Shown piece after piece: positions 7,061 to 15,461 of a stretch of DNA of 64,000 nucleotides. The stretch is from NCBI RefSeq assembly GCF_005889735.1, contig NZ_VCKY01000028.1, positions 1 to 64,000 on the forward strand. Reading direction: 5' to 3'. The translations under genes were made by a program, and so were the position numbers. How positions within the stretch are numbered: position 1 is the stretch's first letter; every line of letters begins with the position of its first letter. The notes below the pieces were generated by a model. The model searched no databases, was not told where the DNA came from, and was given only the letters and a program-made list of their open reading frames with translations. The DNA comes from Nonomuraea turkmeniaca. GTDB lineage: Bacteria > Actinomycetota > Actinomycetes > Streptosporangiales > Streptosporangiaceae.

Positions 7061-8226
7061 GGCGTCTCGGCCAGCACCGCGTGCAGGGCCTCGGCCGTGT
7101 TCGGGCCGCTGTGGGTGCCGGGGCGCGCGGCGTCCTCCAGGTCCGCGCTGACCCAGCGGGCCCCGGCCCAGGAGCCGCGCTCGAGCACGCCGAGCGGAAC
7201 CGCCAGCCCGCGGGAGGCGCCACGATGGCTGAGGACATGCGTGATCGTACGCCGCTCGTTGCCCGGATCGCCCAGATACGCGAGCGCCCGGTCCACCAGG
7301 TCCGGCGCCGACAGGCCCTGGATGTCGTGATCGCCCCCGATGTTGACCACGAACACCCTGGCCACGGCCCGGCTCTCGGCGATCGCCTCGGCCACGCCTC
7401 CGGTCAGATAACTGGGCAGCAGCGACGAGTGCGGCGTGCCCGGCCCGTACACGATCAGGTCGCTGTCCCTGATGGCCCGTAACGCCTCCGGGTTGGGCGC
7501 GGCCGGGACGTCACGGCGCGACAGCAGCTCGCGCACCCGCTCGGCGGGCCGCCCTGCCAGCTCGGCCCGCTCCCGCCGGGTCAGCGGCTCGGCCAGCAGG
7601 AACAACCCCGTGATGGCGGCCGCATCCTGCGGCGCCACGATGTCGGCCTCATCGGCCAGCACCCGCCCGTCCGCCTTGAGCGCGACGAGGAAGGCGTTCG
7701 CGCCGTCCGTGACGTTCAGGAGCCGCGCCGGAGAGCCGAACGTGCGCGCGCACTCGCGTACCGCCGCGTTGAAGTCCTCGCCCAGCCGCAGGTACGCGCC
7801 GGCGAACACGAGGTTGCCCACCGCGCAGTCGGCCAGCTCGAGCCCGTGCGGGTCGGAGGCCAGCCGTTCGGCGAACACCCGCAGGTCACGTACGACCGCC
7901 TCGCGGGTCGCCACCGCGAGCGGCGCCGAGCCGGCGAGGCGGTCGATCAGCTCGTTCAGGTCGCCGATCGTGGTCCCCGGCGGGAGCCGGTGCTCGAGCA
8001 GCGACTGCCGTGGGTCGTCGCGTTCCAGATGGAGCAGGAGGTTCTTACGGAAGTCCGACGGGCCCAGCATGCCCGGCAGGTAGCGGCGCAGCGCGCCCGT
8101 GGACAGGCCGTTGTCGTACCCGTTGATCAGCAGCGACAGCTCCAGGCCGGACGTGCGCAGCAGAGCGCGCGCGATGCCGGCCCCGCCGCGCCCGCCGCTG
8201 AACATCGCCACCGCCGCCCGGCTCAT
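7042..8226 (-). CDS. YvcK/CofD-like family protein
   Basis: 394 aa. Begins AVAMFSGGRGGAGIARALL, then INGYDNGLSTGALRR and LGPSDFRKNLLLHL; these match the glycine-rich nucleotide loop, the DDG/S region and the GDxRN region of the YvcK/CofD superfamily. CofD transfers a lactyl phosphate to the F420 precursor Fo; YvcK binds nucleotide sugars and affects envelope metabolism. Sitting between a GT2 and a HAD phosphatase, with a nucleotidyltransferase two genes on, this copy probably transfers or senses an activated glycan intermediate rather than making F420. Both ends overlap neighbours by 4 bases. Confidence 0.83.
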   Translation of the reverse strand: MSRAAVAMFSGGRGGAGIARALLRTSGLELSLLINGYDNGLSTGALRRYLPGMLGPSDFRKNLLLHLERDDPRQSLLEHRLPPGTTIGDLNELIDRLAGSAPLAVATREAVVRDLRVFAERLASDPHGLELADCAVGNLVFAGAYLRLGEDFNAAVRECARTFGSPARLLNVTDGANAFLVALKADGRVLADEADIVAPQDAAAITGLFLLAEPLTRRERAELAGRPAERVRELLSRRDVPAAPNPEALRAIRDSDLIVYGPGTPHSSLLPSYLTGGVAEAIAESRAVARVFVVNIGGDHDIQGLSAPDLVDRALAYLGDPGNERRTITHVLSHRGASRGLAVPLGVLERGSWAGARWVSADLEDAARPGTHSGPNTAEALHAVLAETPLARAG

Positions 8227-8999
8227 CGGACCTCCTGCAGCGAAGCCCGCTCGCCCAGGTCCTGCGCGCGCAGCACGCCGCGGCGCAGCAGCCAGTGGCG
8301 CAGCCCGAGGTACCCCACGAACAGCGCCCGGTCCCGCGCCCCGCGCCAGAAGCGCCAGCCCCGGCTGCCGCCGCCGCGCTCGCGGTGCTCGATCGGCAGC
8401 TCCACCCACGCGTGACCCAGCTCGGCGACGCGGGCCGTGATCTCGGTCGAGCAGTTCATGCCGGCCGACTCCAGCGGCAACGCCCGGAACAGCGAGCCGT
8501 GCACCACCTTGAAGATCGAGTTGAAGTCGCGGTAACGGGTGCGGTGCAGCAGGTTGCTCACCGCGCCGCTGATCGCCGATCCCCACCGGTACGGCAGGCT
8601 GTCGGCCTTCCTGATCCGCGCGCCGGAGAAGGCGTGTCCGTCGCCGGCCTGGATACGCTCGATGAAGCGGTCCAGGTTGGCGATGGGGAACTGGCCGTCG
8701 GAGTCGAGCAGCACCACCCAGTCCAGCCGCGTGTGCGCGATCGCCGCCGCGATGGCCGCCCCCGCACCCCGGTTGCGCTCGAACGTGATCACGACGAGCT
8801 GAGGGCACTCGGCTCGCAGGTCGTGGAGTATCCGCCCGGTGCCGTCGGAGCTGCCGTCGTCGCAGACGACGAGTTCCCACGCGCCGACCGCGGGGTGGGA
8901 CTCCAGATAGTCCCGCCATTCCGTCACCGCGGCCGCGATGTTCTCCGCCTCGTTGTAGGCGGGGGCCGCCACTGAGATCTCGATGGGCGTGTTCGGCAA
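8223..8999 (-). CDS. family 2 glycosyltransferase (dolichyl-phosphate-mannose-synthase type)
   Basis: 258 aa. Catalytic motifs run in order: ISVAAPAYNEAENIAAAV, VVCDDGSSDGT, FERNRGAGAAI and LLDSDGQF (DxD metal site). The C-terminal RWRFWRG-like basic stretch could sit at the membrane but there is no strong helix. Family members move a sugar from a nucleotide donor to polyprenyl phosphate. It starts at ATG 8999, three bases after the preceding gene, and its stop overlaps the YvcK/CofD-like start by 4 bases. It is a candidate for the initiating or lipid-loading step of the glycan operon. Confidence 0.9.
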   Translation of the reverse strand: MPNTPIEISVAAPAYNEAENIAAAVTEWRDYLESHPAVGAWELVVCDDGSSDGTGRILHDLRAECPQLVVITFERNRGAGAAIAAAIAHTRLDWVVLLDSDGQFPIANLDRFIERIQAGDGHAFSGARIRKADSLPYRWGSAISGAVSNLLHRTRYRDFNSIFKVVHGSLFRALPLESAGMNCSTEITARVAELGHAWVELPIEHRERGGGSRGWRFWRGARDRALFVGYLGLRHWLLRRGVLRAQDLGERASLQEVR

Positions 9000-9002
9000 G
9001 GG

Positions 9003-9674
9003 TCACTTCCTCCCCGTGGTGTCCGCGTCGGCGCCGAGCCCCGTCCAGCGCCCGATCCAGCGATCCAGAGGAAGCAGGTTGATCCCGACGATGACCGGGA
9101 CATGCGCGAGCGTGAACAGGATCGCTCCCCCGAACGAGACCGGGCCGCCGGTGAACAGGTTGATGTGCGGGGCGTCGATGACCTCGGGGATCTCCACCGG
9201 ATTGACCACCTGCCACATCACGTCCAGGAAGCCCGAGAACACGATCAGCACCCCGCTGGCCAGGATCTTCAGGCAGCGCCCTGGCGAGCCGCCGCCGATC
9301 CGGTACGCGGCGGCGACCGTGAGCACGATTCCCGGATAGAGCAGCAGGTAGAGGTGGGTGTAGAAGCTGTCGCCCTGGGCCCGCGCACCGTCGCCGTAGT
9401 AGAACCAGCTGATCCGCGGGACCAGGTATCCGGTCAGGAAGACGAACGGGACGTACAGCAGCCAATGCAGGCGTGGGGACACCCACGGGAAGAACGCGAC
9501 GGCGCAGCACAGGCAGGCGAAGGCCAGGAGCCGCGCGCCCAGTTGCCAGGCCGCCTCGATCTCCCTGGTGTGCGGGGTGGCCAGCCATACGAAGGCGAAA
9601 CCGGTCGCCCCGATGGCCAGCGCGATCCACCAGATGTGCGCGACCCATGGGCGGGGAGCGTTGAGCAGGTTCAC
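9003..9674 (-). CDS. polytopic membrane protein, first gene of the glycan operon
   Basis: About 223 aa. I choose GTG 9674 (VVNLLNAPRPWVAHIWW with GAGGA nine bases upstream); the open frame to 9908 runs through AT-rich sequence and the operator and is not credible. Hydrophobic helices fall near residues 12-32, 45-65, 68-88, 110-130, 145-165 and 185-205. A run DAPHINLFTGGPVSFGG lies in a loop. I do not recognise the family. Position suggests a role in glycan assembly or export. Confidence 0.7.
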   Translation of the reverse strand: MNLLNAPRPWVAHIWWIALAIGATGFAFVWLATPHTREIEAAWQLGARLLAFACLCCAVAFFPWVSPRLHWLLYVPFVFLTGYLVPRISWFYYGDGARAQGDSFYTHLYLLLYPGIVLTVAAAYRIGGGSPGRCLKILASGVLIVFSGFLDVMWQVVNPVEIPEVIDAPHINLFTGGPVSFGGAILFTLAHVPVIVGINLLPLDRWIGRWTGLGADADTTGRK

Positions 9675-9704
9675 TACCGGTCCTCGGACGTGATGAAGAT
9701 TTTC

Positions 9705-9716
9705 GGGAGCGCTCCC
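9705..9716. promoter_or_regulatory. LacI-family (CebR-like) operator upstream of the glycan operon
   Basis: Perfect 12-bp palindrome GGGAGCGCTCCC, preceded by C and followed by A. The known CebR box of actinomycetes is TGGGAGCGCTCCCA, so this differs in one flanking base. It lies 31 bases before the GTG at 9674, a position suited to block transcription. A weaker partner is at 10012-10023. No LacI gene is in the window. Confidence 0.5.
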
Positions 9717-9957
9717 AACGCAGTATGCCACCTGTCCGGACAATGTCGATCTCAATATGAGATAAGGGACCAGCCCATATTTGCACTCGCACTGACTAAC
9801 TGTAGCGAGAGGGCAAAAGCCCAGTTCAGGGCGGATGTCCGCAGCACATCCGAAAGGATGGAACGTTTTACCGCAAAAAGCCGTGGATCCGTCTGCCTGC
9901 GATGTCAATACCCCTCTTAGGGGGCGCTGGTCGCAGCTATCACGTGCTCAGGCGACG

Positions 9958-9973
9958 GATTGAATATTCAATC
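9958..9973. promoter_or_regulatory. 16-bp perfect AT-rich palindrome
   Basis: GATTGAATATTCAATC is fully self-complementary. It lies in the 800-bp gene-free region between the glycan operon and the flavohemoglobin, in locally AT-rich DNA, so an operator is more likely than a terminator. The factor is unknown. Confidence 0.35.
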
Positions 9974-10011
9974 ACAAGCGTATTCGCAGGTGGCGGGCTT
10001 GTGGGAGCGAT

Positions 10012-10023
10012 GGGAACGCTCCC
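10012..10023. promoter_or_regulatory. second, imperfect LacI-like half-palindrome
   Basis: GGGAACGCTCCC differs from the 9705 palindrome by one base and is preceded 10 bases earlier by another GGGAGCG. Two such sites about 307 bases apart could support looping by a tetrameric LacI-family repressor; this is inference. Confidence 0.33.
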
Positions 10024-10059
10024 GAAATTCTGCGGCGATTAGGCCCGAAACCAGGGTTT

Positions 10060-10191
10060 CGGTACACCGGAATCGGCGTGGGCGTAGGGGCGGGCCCAGA
10101 CCGGCTCCAGGTCCGTGGCCCGCAGCAGGCTCGGCACCTCGCGCATGATGCGGGGTTGCTGACGATGACCCGCCAGGATTACGGCCGCACC
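10060..10191 (-). pseudogene. possible methyltransferase remnant in the 9.7-10.5 kb gene-poor region
   Basis: A minus-strand frame reads AVILAGHRQQPRIMREVPSL and then LEPVWARPYAHADSG, which resembles the last strands of a SAM-dependent methyltransferase. No upstream domain is present and there is no credible start. The rest of 9675-10471 holds the LacI-like palindromes, the 16-bp palindrome and otherwise nothing I can support as coding. Confidence 0.22.
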
Positions 10192-10471
10192 GGCCCAGCG
10201 AAGCTCGGGCGGCGGGCCGGCGCGGGGAAAGCCGCCCAGGACGGTGAGCGGGCGGCGCCGGGCGGCGGGTCCAGAAGTCCGGGTGGAGCAGGGTCCGTGA
10301 CCGATCGAGATGCGATGCAACCGCCATGTACGTCGGATGCTTGTCGCTCGACCGCCGCTGTCAATGAGAGAAAACCTGACTTACCAGTATTAATGGACAT
10401 CCGATGCTGCCCTGTCTAGACTCGCTTGAGTAACTTGTTTCTCGGGGTGCGAAGCGCCGCTGGGGGGGGCC

Positions 10472-11608
10472 TTGTTGGGCTGTCAGCGACTAAGAGATAA
10501 CTTCGAGCTGGTCGCCAAGTACGGGGATGGCGTGCCGTTGTACCTGTTCTCCGACATGTTTCTCCGCGCGCCACAGCTGCGGGAAATGTTTCCGGTGAAC
10601 ATGCGGAGCCAGCGCGACCGGCTCATGAGCGCGCTCGCGTTAGCCGTGGACAATTGCGCGAACCTGACGGAGATCACTCCCTACCTGCACCAGCTCGCCC
10701 GCAGCCACCGCAAGTTCGGCACCGAGCCCGAGCACTACGCCCAGTGGAGCGCGAGCGTGGTCAACACCATGCAGCGGTTCTCCGGGAACGCCTGGAACGA
10801 CGAGCTCGAGCGCGAGTGGCGGGCGTTCCTGGCCGCCTTGTCGCACGTGCTCGTCGACGGCTCGCGGCAGGACTCGACCAACAGGCCGCCGCACTGGTCG
10901 GCGGAGATCATCAGTCACGAGCGCAGGGCGATCGACACCGCGGTTCTCCGGCTGCTCGTCGACGAGCCCTTCCCGTACGTGCCCGGCCAATCGGCGCCCA
11001 TAGAGGTCAGAAAATGGCCGAACATGTGGCGCTACTATTCGATGGCGAATGTGCCGAGGCAGGACAACACCATCGAAATTCATGTGAAAGCCGACGGCGC
11101 GGTCAGTCAAACACTCGTCCGTGAGATGCACGAGGGCGATATCGTCAAACTCGGGGCGCCCGCCGGAACTCTCACCCTCAATCCGAATACCGAGCGGAAT
11201 ATCCTGCTCATCGCGGGCGGCACGGGATTCGCTCCGATAAAGGCGATTCTGGAGCACGTGATCAGGTTACCGGTGCCGCCGTGGGTCTCCCTGTTCGTCG
11301 GCGCGCGCGAACCCGAGGGGCTCTACGACTTCGACATCGTGCGCACGTGGGCCGAGCGACACTCCTGGCTCAACGTCAGAGCCGCCCTGTCCGAGATCGG
11401 CGACCCGGACGTCGCCGCCTCAGGGACGGTGAGCGAGGTCGTCAGCCGCTACGGGCGATGGGGCGGCTACGACGCCTACGTGTGCGGGCCGCCTGCCATG
11501 GTCGACAGCACGGTGAGCATGTTGCGCGAGAACGGGTTCAGCGACAGTCGTATACGCCTGGAGAGGTTCGCGAGCGCGGCCACTCCACCACAGAGGTTCG
11601 CATTATGA
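10472..11608 (+). CDS. flavohemoglobin-type globin with FAD/NAD(P)H reductase module
   Basis: 378 aa. The globin domain spans residues 1-135; the proximal haem ligand is in LARSHRKFGTEPEHY. A ferredoxin-reductase-like FAD domain follows (YYSMANVP for flavin) and then the NAD(P)H domain (LIAGGTGFAPIKAIL, CGPPAMV). Flavohemoglobins turn nitric oxide into nitrate. It starts at TTG 10472 or 10475 after a G-rich ribosome site. Its stop overlaps the next ATG by 4 bases, coupling it to a DivIVA-domain gene, an unusual partner. The C-terminus runs past the NAD domain with ASAATPPQRFAL. Confidence 0.9.
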   Translation: MLGCQRLRDNFELVAKYGDGVPLYLFSDMFLRAPQLREMFPVNMRSQRDRLMSALALAVDNCANLTEITPYLHQLARSHRKFGTEPEHYAQWSASVVNTMQRFSGNAWNDELEREWRAFLAALSHVLVDGSRQDSTNRPPHWSAEIISHERRAIDTAVLRLLVDEPFPYVPGQSAPIEVRKWPNMWRYYSMANVPRQDNTIEIHVKADGAVSQTLVREMHEGDIVKLGAPAGTLTLNPNTERNILLIAGGTGFAPIKAILEHVIRLPVPPWVSLFVGAREPEGLYDFDIVRTWAERHSWLNVRAALSEIGDPDVAASGTVSEVVSRYGRWGGYDAYVCGPPAMVDSTVSMLRENGFSDSRIRLERFASAATPPQRFAL

Positions 11609-12480
11609 ATGACTCGGTCCAGCACTTCCACACCGGATACCCCGGCCAGCCGGACACCGGCAACGGCTTCCACGTCAACGGCGACGCGTTCGACTTCGCC
11701 GGCGACGGCGACGCGGAGGCCGAGGTCTGGCACGAGCCCGGCGAAACAGCGGATGGATCTTGGGAGGAGCCGCAGTGGGACGAGCCACGCAAGGCCGAGC
11801 CCGCGTCGCTCGGGCGCTCCTCCACTGAACGGCTGACGCCCGGGCAGCTGCGCTCCATCGTCTTCCGGCGTGCTCCGCTGGGCAAACGAGGGCTGGACGA
11901 GCATCAGGTCAACAGCCTTCTGGACCGGGTGGAGGAGGAGCTGACCCGGCTGACGCAGGAGAAGAACGCGCTCGCGGGCGAGCTGGAGCTCCTGCGCGGG
12001 TATGTCACCGACTCCGGGCAGGCCGCGCTCCCGCAGCAACCGCAGGAGCCGCCGGCGGAGGCAGCGGGCACGACCCCCGTCGGCCGGGGGAGCGGGCTGT
12101 CGCGCGTGGAGCCCGCGGGCGCCGCCGAGTCGCAGGCCGTGGCGGGCCGCATGCACGAGGCTCACGTGTACGCGGCGAGCCTGCTGTCCCAGGCTCAGCA
12201 GACCGCCGACCAGTACATCCAGGACGCCCAGCGGTACAGCCGCGAGCTGATCGAGGACGCGCGCAGCAAGCGGCACGAGCTGCTGTCGACCGCGAGCTCG
12301 GAGCACGTGGCGCCGGGCGAGGAGTCATGGGAGCACGAGTCCGCCCGGCTGCGCGCGGCCAGCCGCGAATACCGCGGCAAGCTCCGCGACTACTTCGAGC
12401 TGCTGCTGATGAGCCTCGACGAGTGGGAGACGGCCGAAGGCGTCGGCGCTCCCGCGCCGACGGACGAGACGCCTCACTGA
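11605..12480 (+). CDS. DivIVA-domain protein coupled to the flavohemoglobin
   Basis: 291 aa, cytoplasmic. Residues 1-75 are acidic and low complexity. Residues about 80-130 hold a DivIVA-like segment (FRRAPLGKRGLDEHQVNSLL) followed by a coiled coil (RVEEELTRLTQEKNALAGEL). A second alanine/glutamine-rich helical region lies at 170-230. DivIVA proteins mark curved membrane and recruit polar-growth factors. ATG 11605 overlaps the globin stop, so the pair is co-translated. It may position the globin at poles or septa, but only the gene pairing supports that. The last 13 codons are duplicated in DNA just downstream. Confidence 0.85.
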   Translation: MNDSVQHFHTGYPGQPDTGNGFHVNGDAFDFAGDGDAEAEVWHEPGETADGSWEEPQWDEPRKAEPASLGRSSTERLTPGQLRSIVFRRAPLGKRGLDEHQVNSLLDRVEEELTRLTQEKNALAGELELLRGYVTDSGQAALPQQPQEPPAEAAGTTPVGRGSGLSRVEPAGAAESQAVAGRMHEAHVYAASLLSQAQQTADQYIQDAQRYSRELIEDARSKRHELLSTASSEHVAPGEESWEHESARLRAASREYRGKLRDYFELLLMSLDEWETAEGVGAPAPTDETPH

Positions 12481-12518
12481 GTCGGCGCCCCGCGCCGTCG
12501 GACGAGACGCCTCACTGA
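12442..12518. repeat. 38-bp tandem duplication across a convergent junction
   Basis: 12442-12480 (last 13 codons of the DivIVA gene with its stop) is repeated at 12481-12518 with one base missing and one changed. The second copy contains the stop of the minus-strand permease (12512-12514). As at 2961, the duplication carries stop codons for both convergent genes. Confidence 0.85.
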
Positions 12519-13702
12519 GCGGTGAGGGCGACGGTCGGTGGGACCCGGGCCGCCCGGAGCGCCGGGTAGAGGCCGGCGAGCGCGCCGATCAGGATCGTCG
12601 TGCCCAGCGCTCCGCCGAGCGCCCACATGGGCACCACGGCCGGCAGCGAGTTGATCCGCGCGTAGACGAAGGTGGCCAGCGCACCGAGCAACACCCCGGC
12701 GCCCCCGCCGAAGGCGGACAGCAGCACGGCCTCGACCAGGAACTGGCTGCGCACCTGCCCCCTGGTGGCCCCGAACGACCTCCGCAGCCCGATCTCCCTG
12801 CGCCGCTCGAGGACGGCGACCACCATCGTGTTCGCCACGCCCACCGCGCCGACGAACAGCGCGACCGCGCCCAGGCCGAGCATCAACCCGGTGAACGCCC
12901 CCGCCGCCGCGGCCTTGGCCTTGAGCGCGTCGGACGGCCTGCTGACCTTGGCCTCGTTCGGCTTCTCCGGGCTCACCGTACGGGCCAGCATCGCGCGGAC
13001 GCTCTCGACGGCCTCGTCCGCCGAACGCTCGTACACGGTGGTCGGGTGCCCGTCGTGGTTCAGGTAGTCCTTCGCGGCGGGGAAGCCGATCAGCGCGGAC
13101 CGCTCGATCTCCTCCGCCAGCGGCATCCGGTCCAGGATGCCGATGACGGTGAACCACCTGTTGCCGATCCAGACCTGAATGTCGGGCGCGGTCAGGCCGA
13201 GCCGCTCGGCCGCCACCGCGCCCAGCACCACCACGGGCTGCCGTTCCGTGGCGGCGTTGAGCCACGTGCCGCTGCGGATCTTGCCGTCGACGGTGTCGAG
13301 CAGGTCGAGCGAGGTGGCCTGGACGGTGATGCCGAGGGAGACGCCGCTGGGGATGAGGTCGTTGCGCCGCACGGTGACGCCGGTCTCGCCGGTCTGGCTG
13401 GCGTTCGTGACGCCGTCGATCCGCCTGACCATGTCCGCGGCGGTCTTGGGCAGTTTGACCTGGTCGCCGAAGAGGCTGTCACCCGGCTGGACACGCAGCA
13501 GATTGGTGCCGAGCGCGTCGAGCTGGCGCAGCAGTTGCTCCTGGCTGGAGGCGGAGACGCCGACGACCGTGACCATGGTGGCGATGCCGATCGAGATGCC
13601 GAGAGCGGCGAGGATCGCGCGCATCGGCCTGGCCCGCAGCCCCGAGGTGCCGAGCCGGGCGAGATCCGTCGGCCGCAGCCGGGCCGGGCGCAGTGCCGTC
13701 AT
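12512..13702 (-). CDS. MacB/FtsX-type ABC transporter permease
   Basis: 396 aa. One N-terminal helix (about residues 28-48, ILAALGISIGIATMVTVVGV), a large extracytoplasmic domain (about 50-260) and three C-terminal helices with VLERRREIGLRRSFGATRGQ, the hallmark cytoplasmic loop of the family. Such permeases work with a MacB-type ATPase and a HlyD-like adaptor as mechanotransducing exporters. The start overlaps the ATPase stop by 4 bases. It is the last gene of the seven-gene operon from 19324. Confidence 0.92.
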   Translation of the reverse strand: MTALRPARLRPTDLARLGTSGLRARPMRAILAALGISIGIATMVTVVGVSASSQEQLLRQLDALGTNLLRVQPGDSLFGDQVKLPKTAADMVRRIDGVTNASQTGETGVTVRRNDLIPSGVSLGITVQATSLDLLDTVDGKIRSGTWLNAATERQPVVVLGAVAAERLGLTAPDIQVWIGNRWFTVIGILDRMPLAEEIERSALIGFPAAKDYLNHDGHPTTVYERSADEAVESVRAMLARTVSPEKPNEAKVSRPSDALKAKAAAAGAFTGLMLGLGAVALFVGAVGVANTMVVAVLERRREIGLRRSFGATRGQVRSQFLVEAVLLSAFGGGAGVLLGALATFVYARINSLPAVVPMWALGGALGTTILIGALAGLYPALRAARVPPTVALTAQ

Positions 13703-14364
13703 GTGACCTCTGATCTGACCAGACCGTCGCGGACCCGGATCCGGCGCGGGCAGGCCATCGCCACCTCGGAGTCGTGGGTGATGATCACGACGGTGATGCC
13801 CGCCGCGTTCAGCCTCCGGAACAACGACATGACCTCGGCGCCCGCCTCGGAGTCCAGGTTGCCCGTCGGCTCGTCGGCCAGCAGCAGCGGCGGCTCGCCG
13901 GCGACCGCCCGCGCGACGGCCACCCGCTGCATCTGCCCGCCGGACAGCTGGTGCGGCCGGTGGCCGAGACGGTGGCCCAGGCCGACCCGCTCGAGTGCCG
14001 CCGCCGCCTTCTCCCGCCGTTGCCTCCTCGACAGGCCGGAGTAGAGCAGGCCGTCGGCGACGTTGTCGAGCGCGGACGAGCCGGGGGCCAGGTGGAACTG
14101 CTGGAAGACGAACCCGATGTAGCGGGCGCGCAGCGCCGACAACTCGCTGTCCGACAGCCTGCTCACGTCATGGCCGGCCACGCGTACGGTCCCGGCGGTG
14201 GGCCGGTCGAGCGTGCCCGCGATCTGCAGCAGTGTCGACTTGCCCGACCCGGACGGGCCGACGATGGAGACCATCTCCCCGCCGCGGATGACCAGGTCCA
14301 CCTCCCGGAGGGCCTGCACCTTGCCGTAGCTCTTGCTCACTCCGCGGATCTCCAGGATCTTCAT
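13699..14364 (-). CDS. MacB/LolD-type ABC transporter ATPase
   Basis: 221 aa. All ABC motifs are intact: Walker A GPSGSGKST, Q-loop FVFQQFHL, signature LSGGQMQRVAVARA, Walker B LLLADEPTGNLD and switch histidine in VVIITHDSEVA. It powers the adjacent MacB/FtsX permease. ATG 14364 overlaps the adaptor gene stop, and its stop overlaps the permease start. Compare the other ATPase of this operon (16743), whose catalytic residues are replaced. Confidence 0.94.
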   Translation of the reverse strand: MKILEIRGVSKSYGKVQALREVDLVIRGGEMVSIVGPSGSGKSTLLQIAGTLDRPTAGTVRVAGHDVSRLSDSELSALRARYIGFVFQQFHLAPGSSALDNVADGLLYSGLSRRQRREKAAAALERVGLGHRLGHRPHQLSGGQMQRVAVARAVAGEPPLLLADEPTGNLDSEAGAEVMSLFRRLNAAGITVVIITHDSEVAMACPRRIRVRDGLVRSEVT

Positions 14365-15461
14365 CGGCCCGACACCGAGACCTGCATGTCCTCGGCGAGC
14401 CCGGCCCCGCTCACCTCGACCCGGCCGTTGCCGAAGGCGCCGGTCTTCACCGGGAGCCGCGTGGGCGGCTTGCCCGGCTCGACGACCTCCACGCCGTACC
14501 CGCCCTCGGGCAGCGCGAGCAGGGCCTCCACCGGGACGGTGAGGACGTTCTCGGCCCGCCGGCGTTCGAGCTCGACGGTCACCGGGGCCTCGTCCAGGGA
14601 GCCGAGCGACTTGGCCGAGACCTTGATCTCCACCTCCACCGTGGCGCCGCTCTCCTGGTTGTCCGACCGCTTGACGGCCTTGGCCACCTTCGCGATCCGG
14701 GCGATCTTGCCGGTGGCCTTCTGGCCGCCGGCGAGCTTGACGGTGACCTTCTTGCCGACCTTGGCGATGTCCTGCTTGTCGGCGTCGAGGTTGATGCGCA
14801 CCAGCCGGTCGGTCGCGGTGACCTCGAGGACGGGGCGTTGCGGGGAGATCTGGTCGCCCACTTCGACGTTCGCCTCGCTCACGCGCACCTCCTCCGGCAG
14901 GAAGACGATGTCCGCGGGCGACACCTCGCCGTCGCGCTCCATTCCCTGGTCCTTCTGCCACTCGCGGACGGCCCGCCGGGTCGCGTCGGTGAAGCGGGTG
15001 TCGACCGTCATGCCCTTCTTGTAGCCGAGCGCACGCAGGTTGCGTTCGAGCTGCTCGACGTCCGGGCCGCGCTTGACGCCTTCCTTGAGCGTCCGGTACG
15101 CGGGCAGCTTGCCGAACAGCAGGATCCGCGGGTGGCGGTCGATGCGGTAGAGCGACTTGCCGCGCTTGATGACCCTGGCCTCGGCCGGGAGGCTGGTGAT
15201 CGTGCCCCCGGAGCCGGCCTTGATCGTGCGGTGGTCCGCGTACGTGAGCGTCCCGTCGATGCTCTCCTTGTCGACGAGGTCACCACGGGTGATCGGCTTG
15301 GTCGCGGTGGAGACCGTGCGCGGCGTCGGCGTGCTGTCCGCCTGCGCGCGTGGTCCGGCGTCCAAGAAGGCGGCCGAGGCGTGAATGCCCCCGGCGGTGA
15401 CCGCGCTGCCGACGGCCGCCGTGCCCAGCGCGACCAGGACCCCTTTGAGCCGGCCGTTCAC
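14361..15461 (-). CDS. HlyD-like efflux adaptor with peptidoglycan-binding domain
   Basis: About 366 aa from GTG 15461, which has AAGGGGG 7 bases upstream and overlaps the lipoprotein stop (GTGA). An N-terminal membrane helix (LKGVLVALGTAAVGSAVTAG) anchors it outside. The split lipoyl/barrel-sandwich part flanks a peptidoglycan-binding type 1 domain at about 105-155 (GPDVEQLERNLRALGYKKG, then TRRAVREWQKDQG). Beta-barrel segments follow. It would link the MacB-type transporter to the cell wall. The motif order is typical of actinobacterial adaptors in such operons. Confidence 0.88.
   Translation of the reverse strand: MNGRLKGVLVALGTAAVGSAVTAGGIHASAAFLDAGPRAQADSTPTPRTVSTATKPITRGDLVDKESIDGTLTYADHRTIKAGSGGTITSLPAEARVIKRGKSLYRIDRHPRILLFGKLPAYRTLKEGVKRGPDVEQLERNLRALGYKKGMTVDTRFTDATRRAVREWQKDQGMERDGEVSPADIVFLPEEVRVSEANVEVGDQISPQRPVLEVTATDRLVRINLDADKQDIAKVGKKVTVKLAGGQKATGKIARIAKVAKAVKRSDNQESGATVEVEIKVSAKSLGSLDEAPVTVELERRRAENVLTVPVEALLALPEGGYGVEVVEPGKPPTRLPVKTGAFGNGRVEVSGAGLAEDMQVSVSGR

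Noticed and set aside
7042-9792. 916-aa minus frame over the YvcK/CofD-like gene and its upstream neighbours
   Set aside because: Upstream of ATG 8226 it is a shadow of the GT2 and membrane-protein genes; the overlap ATGA defines the real start.
10078-10419. plus-strand frame in the 9.7-10.5 kb region
   Set aside because: No ribosome site, no homology seen, composition unlike neighbours.
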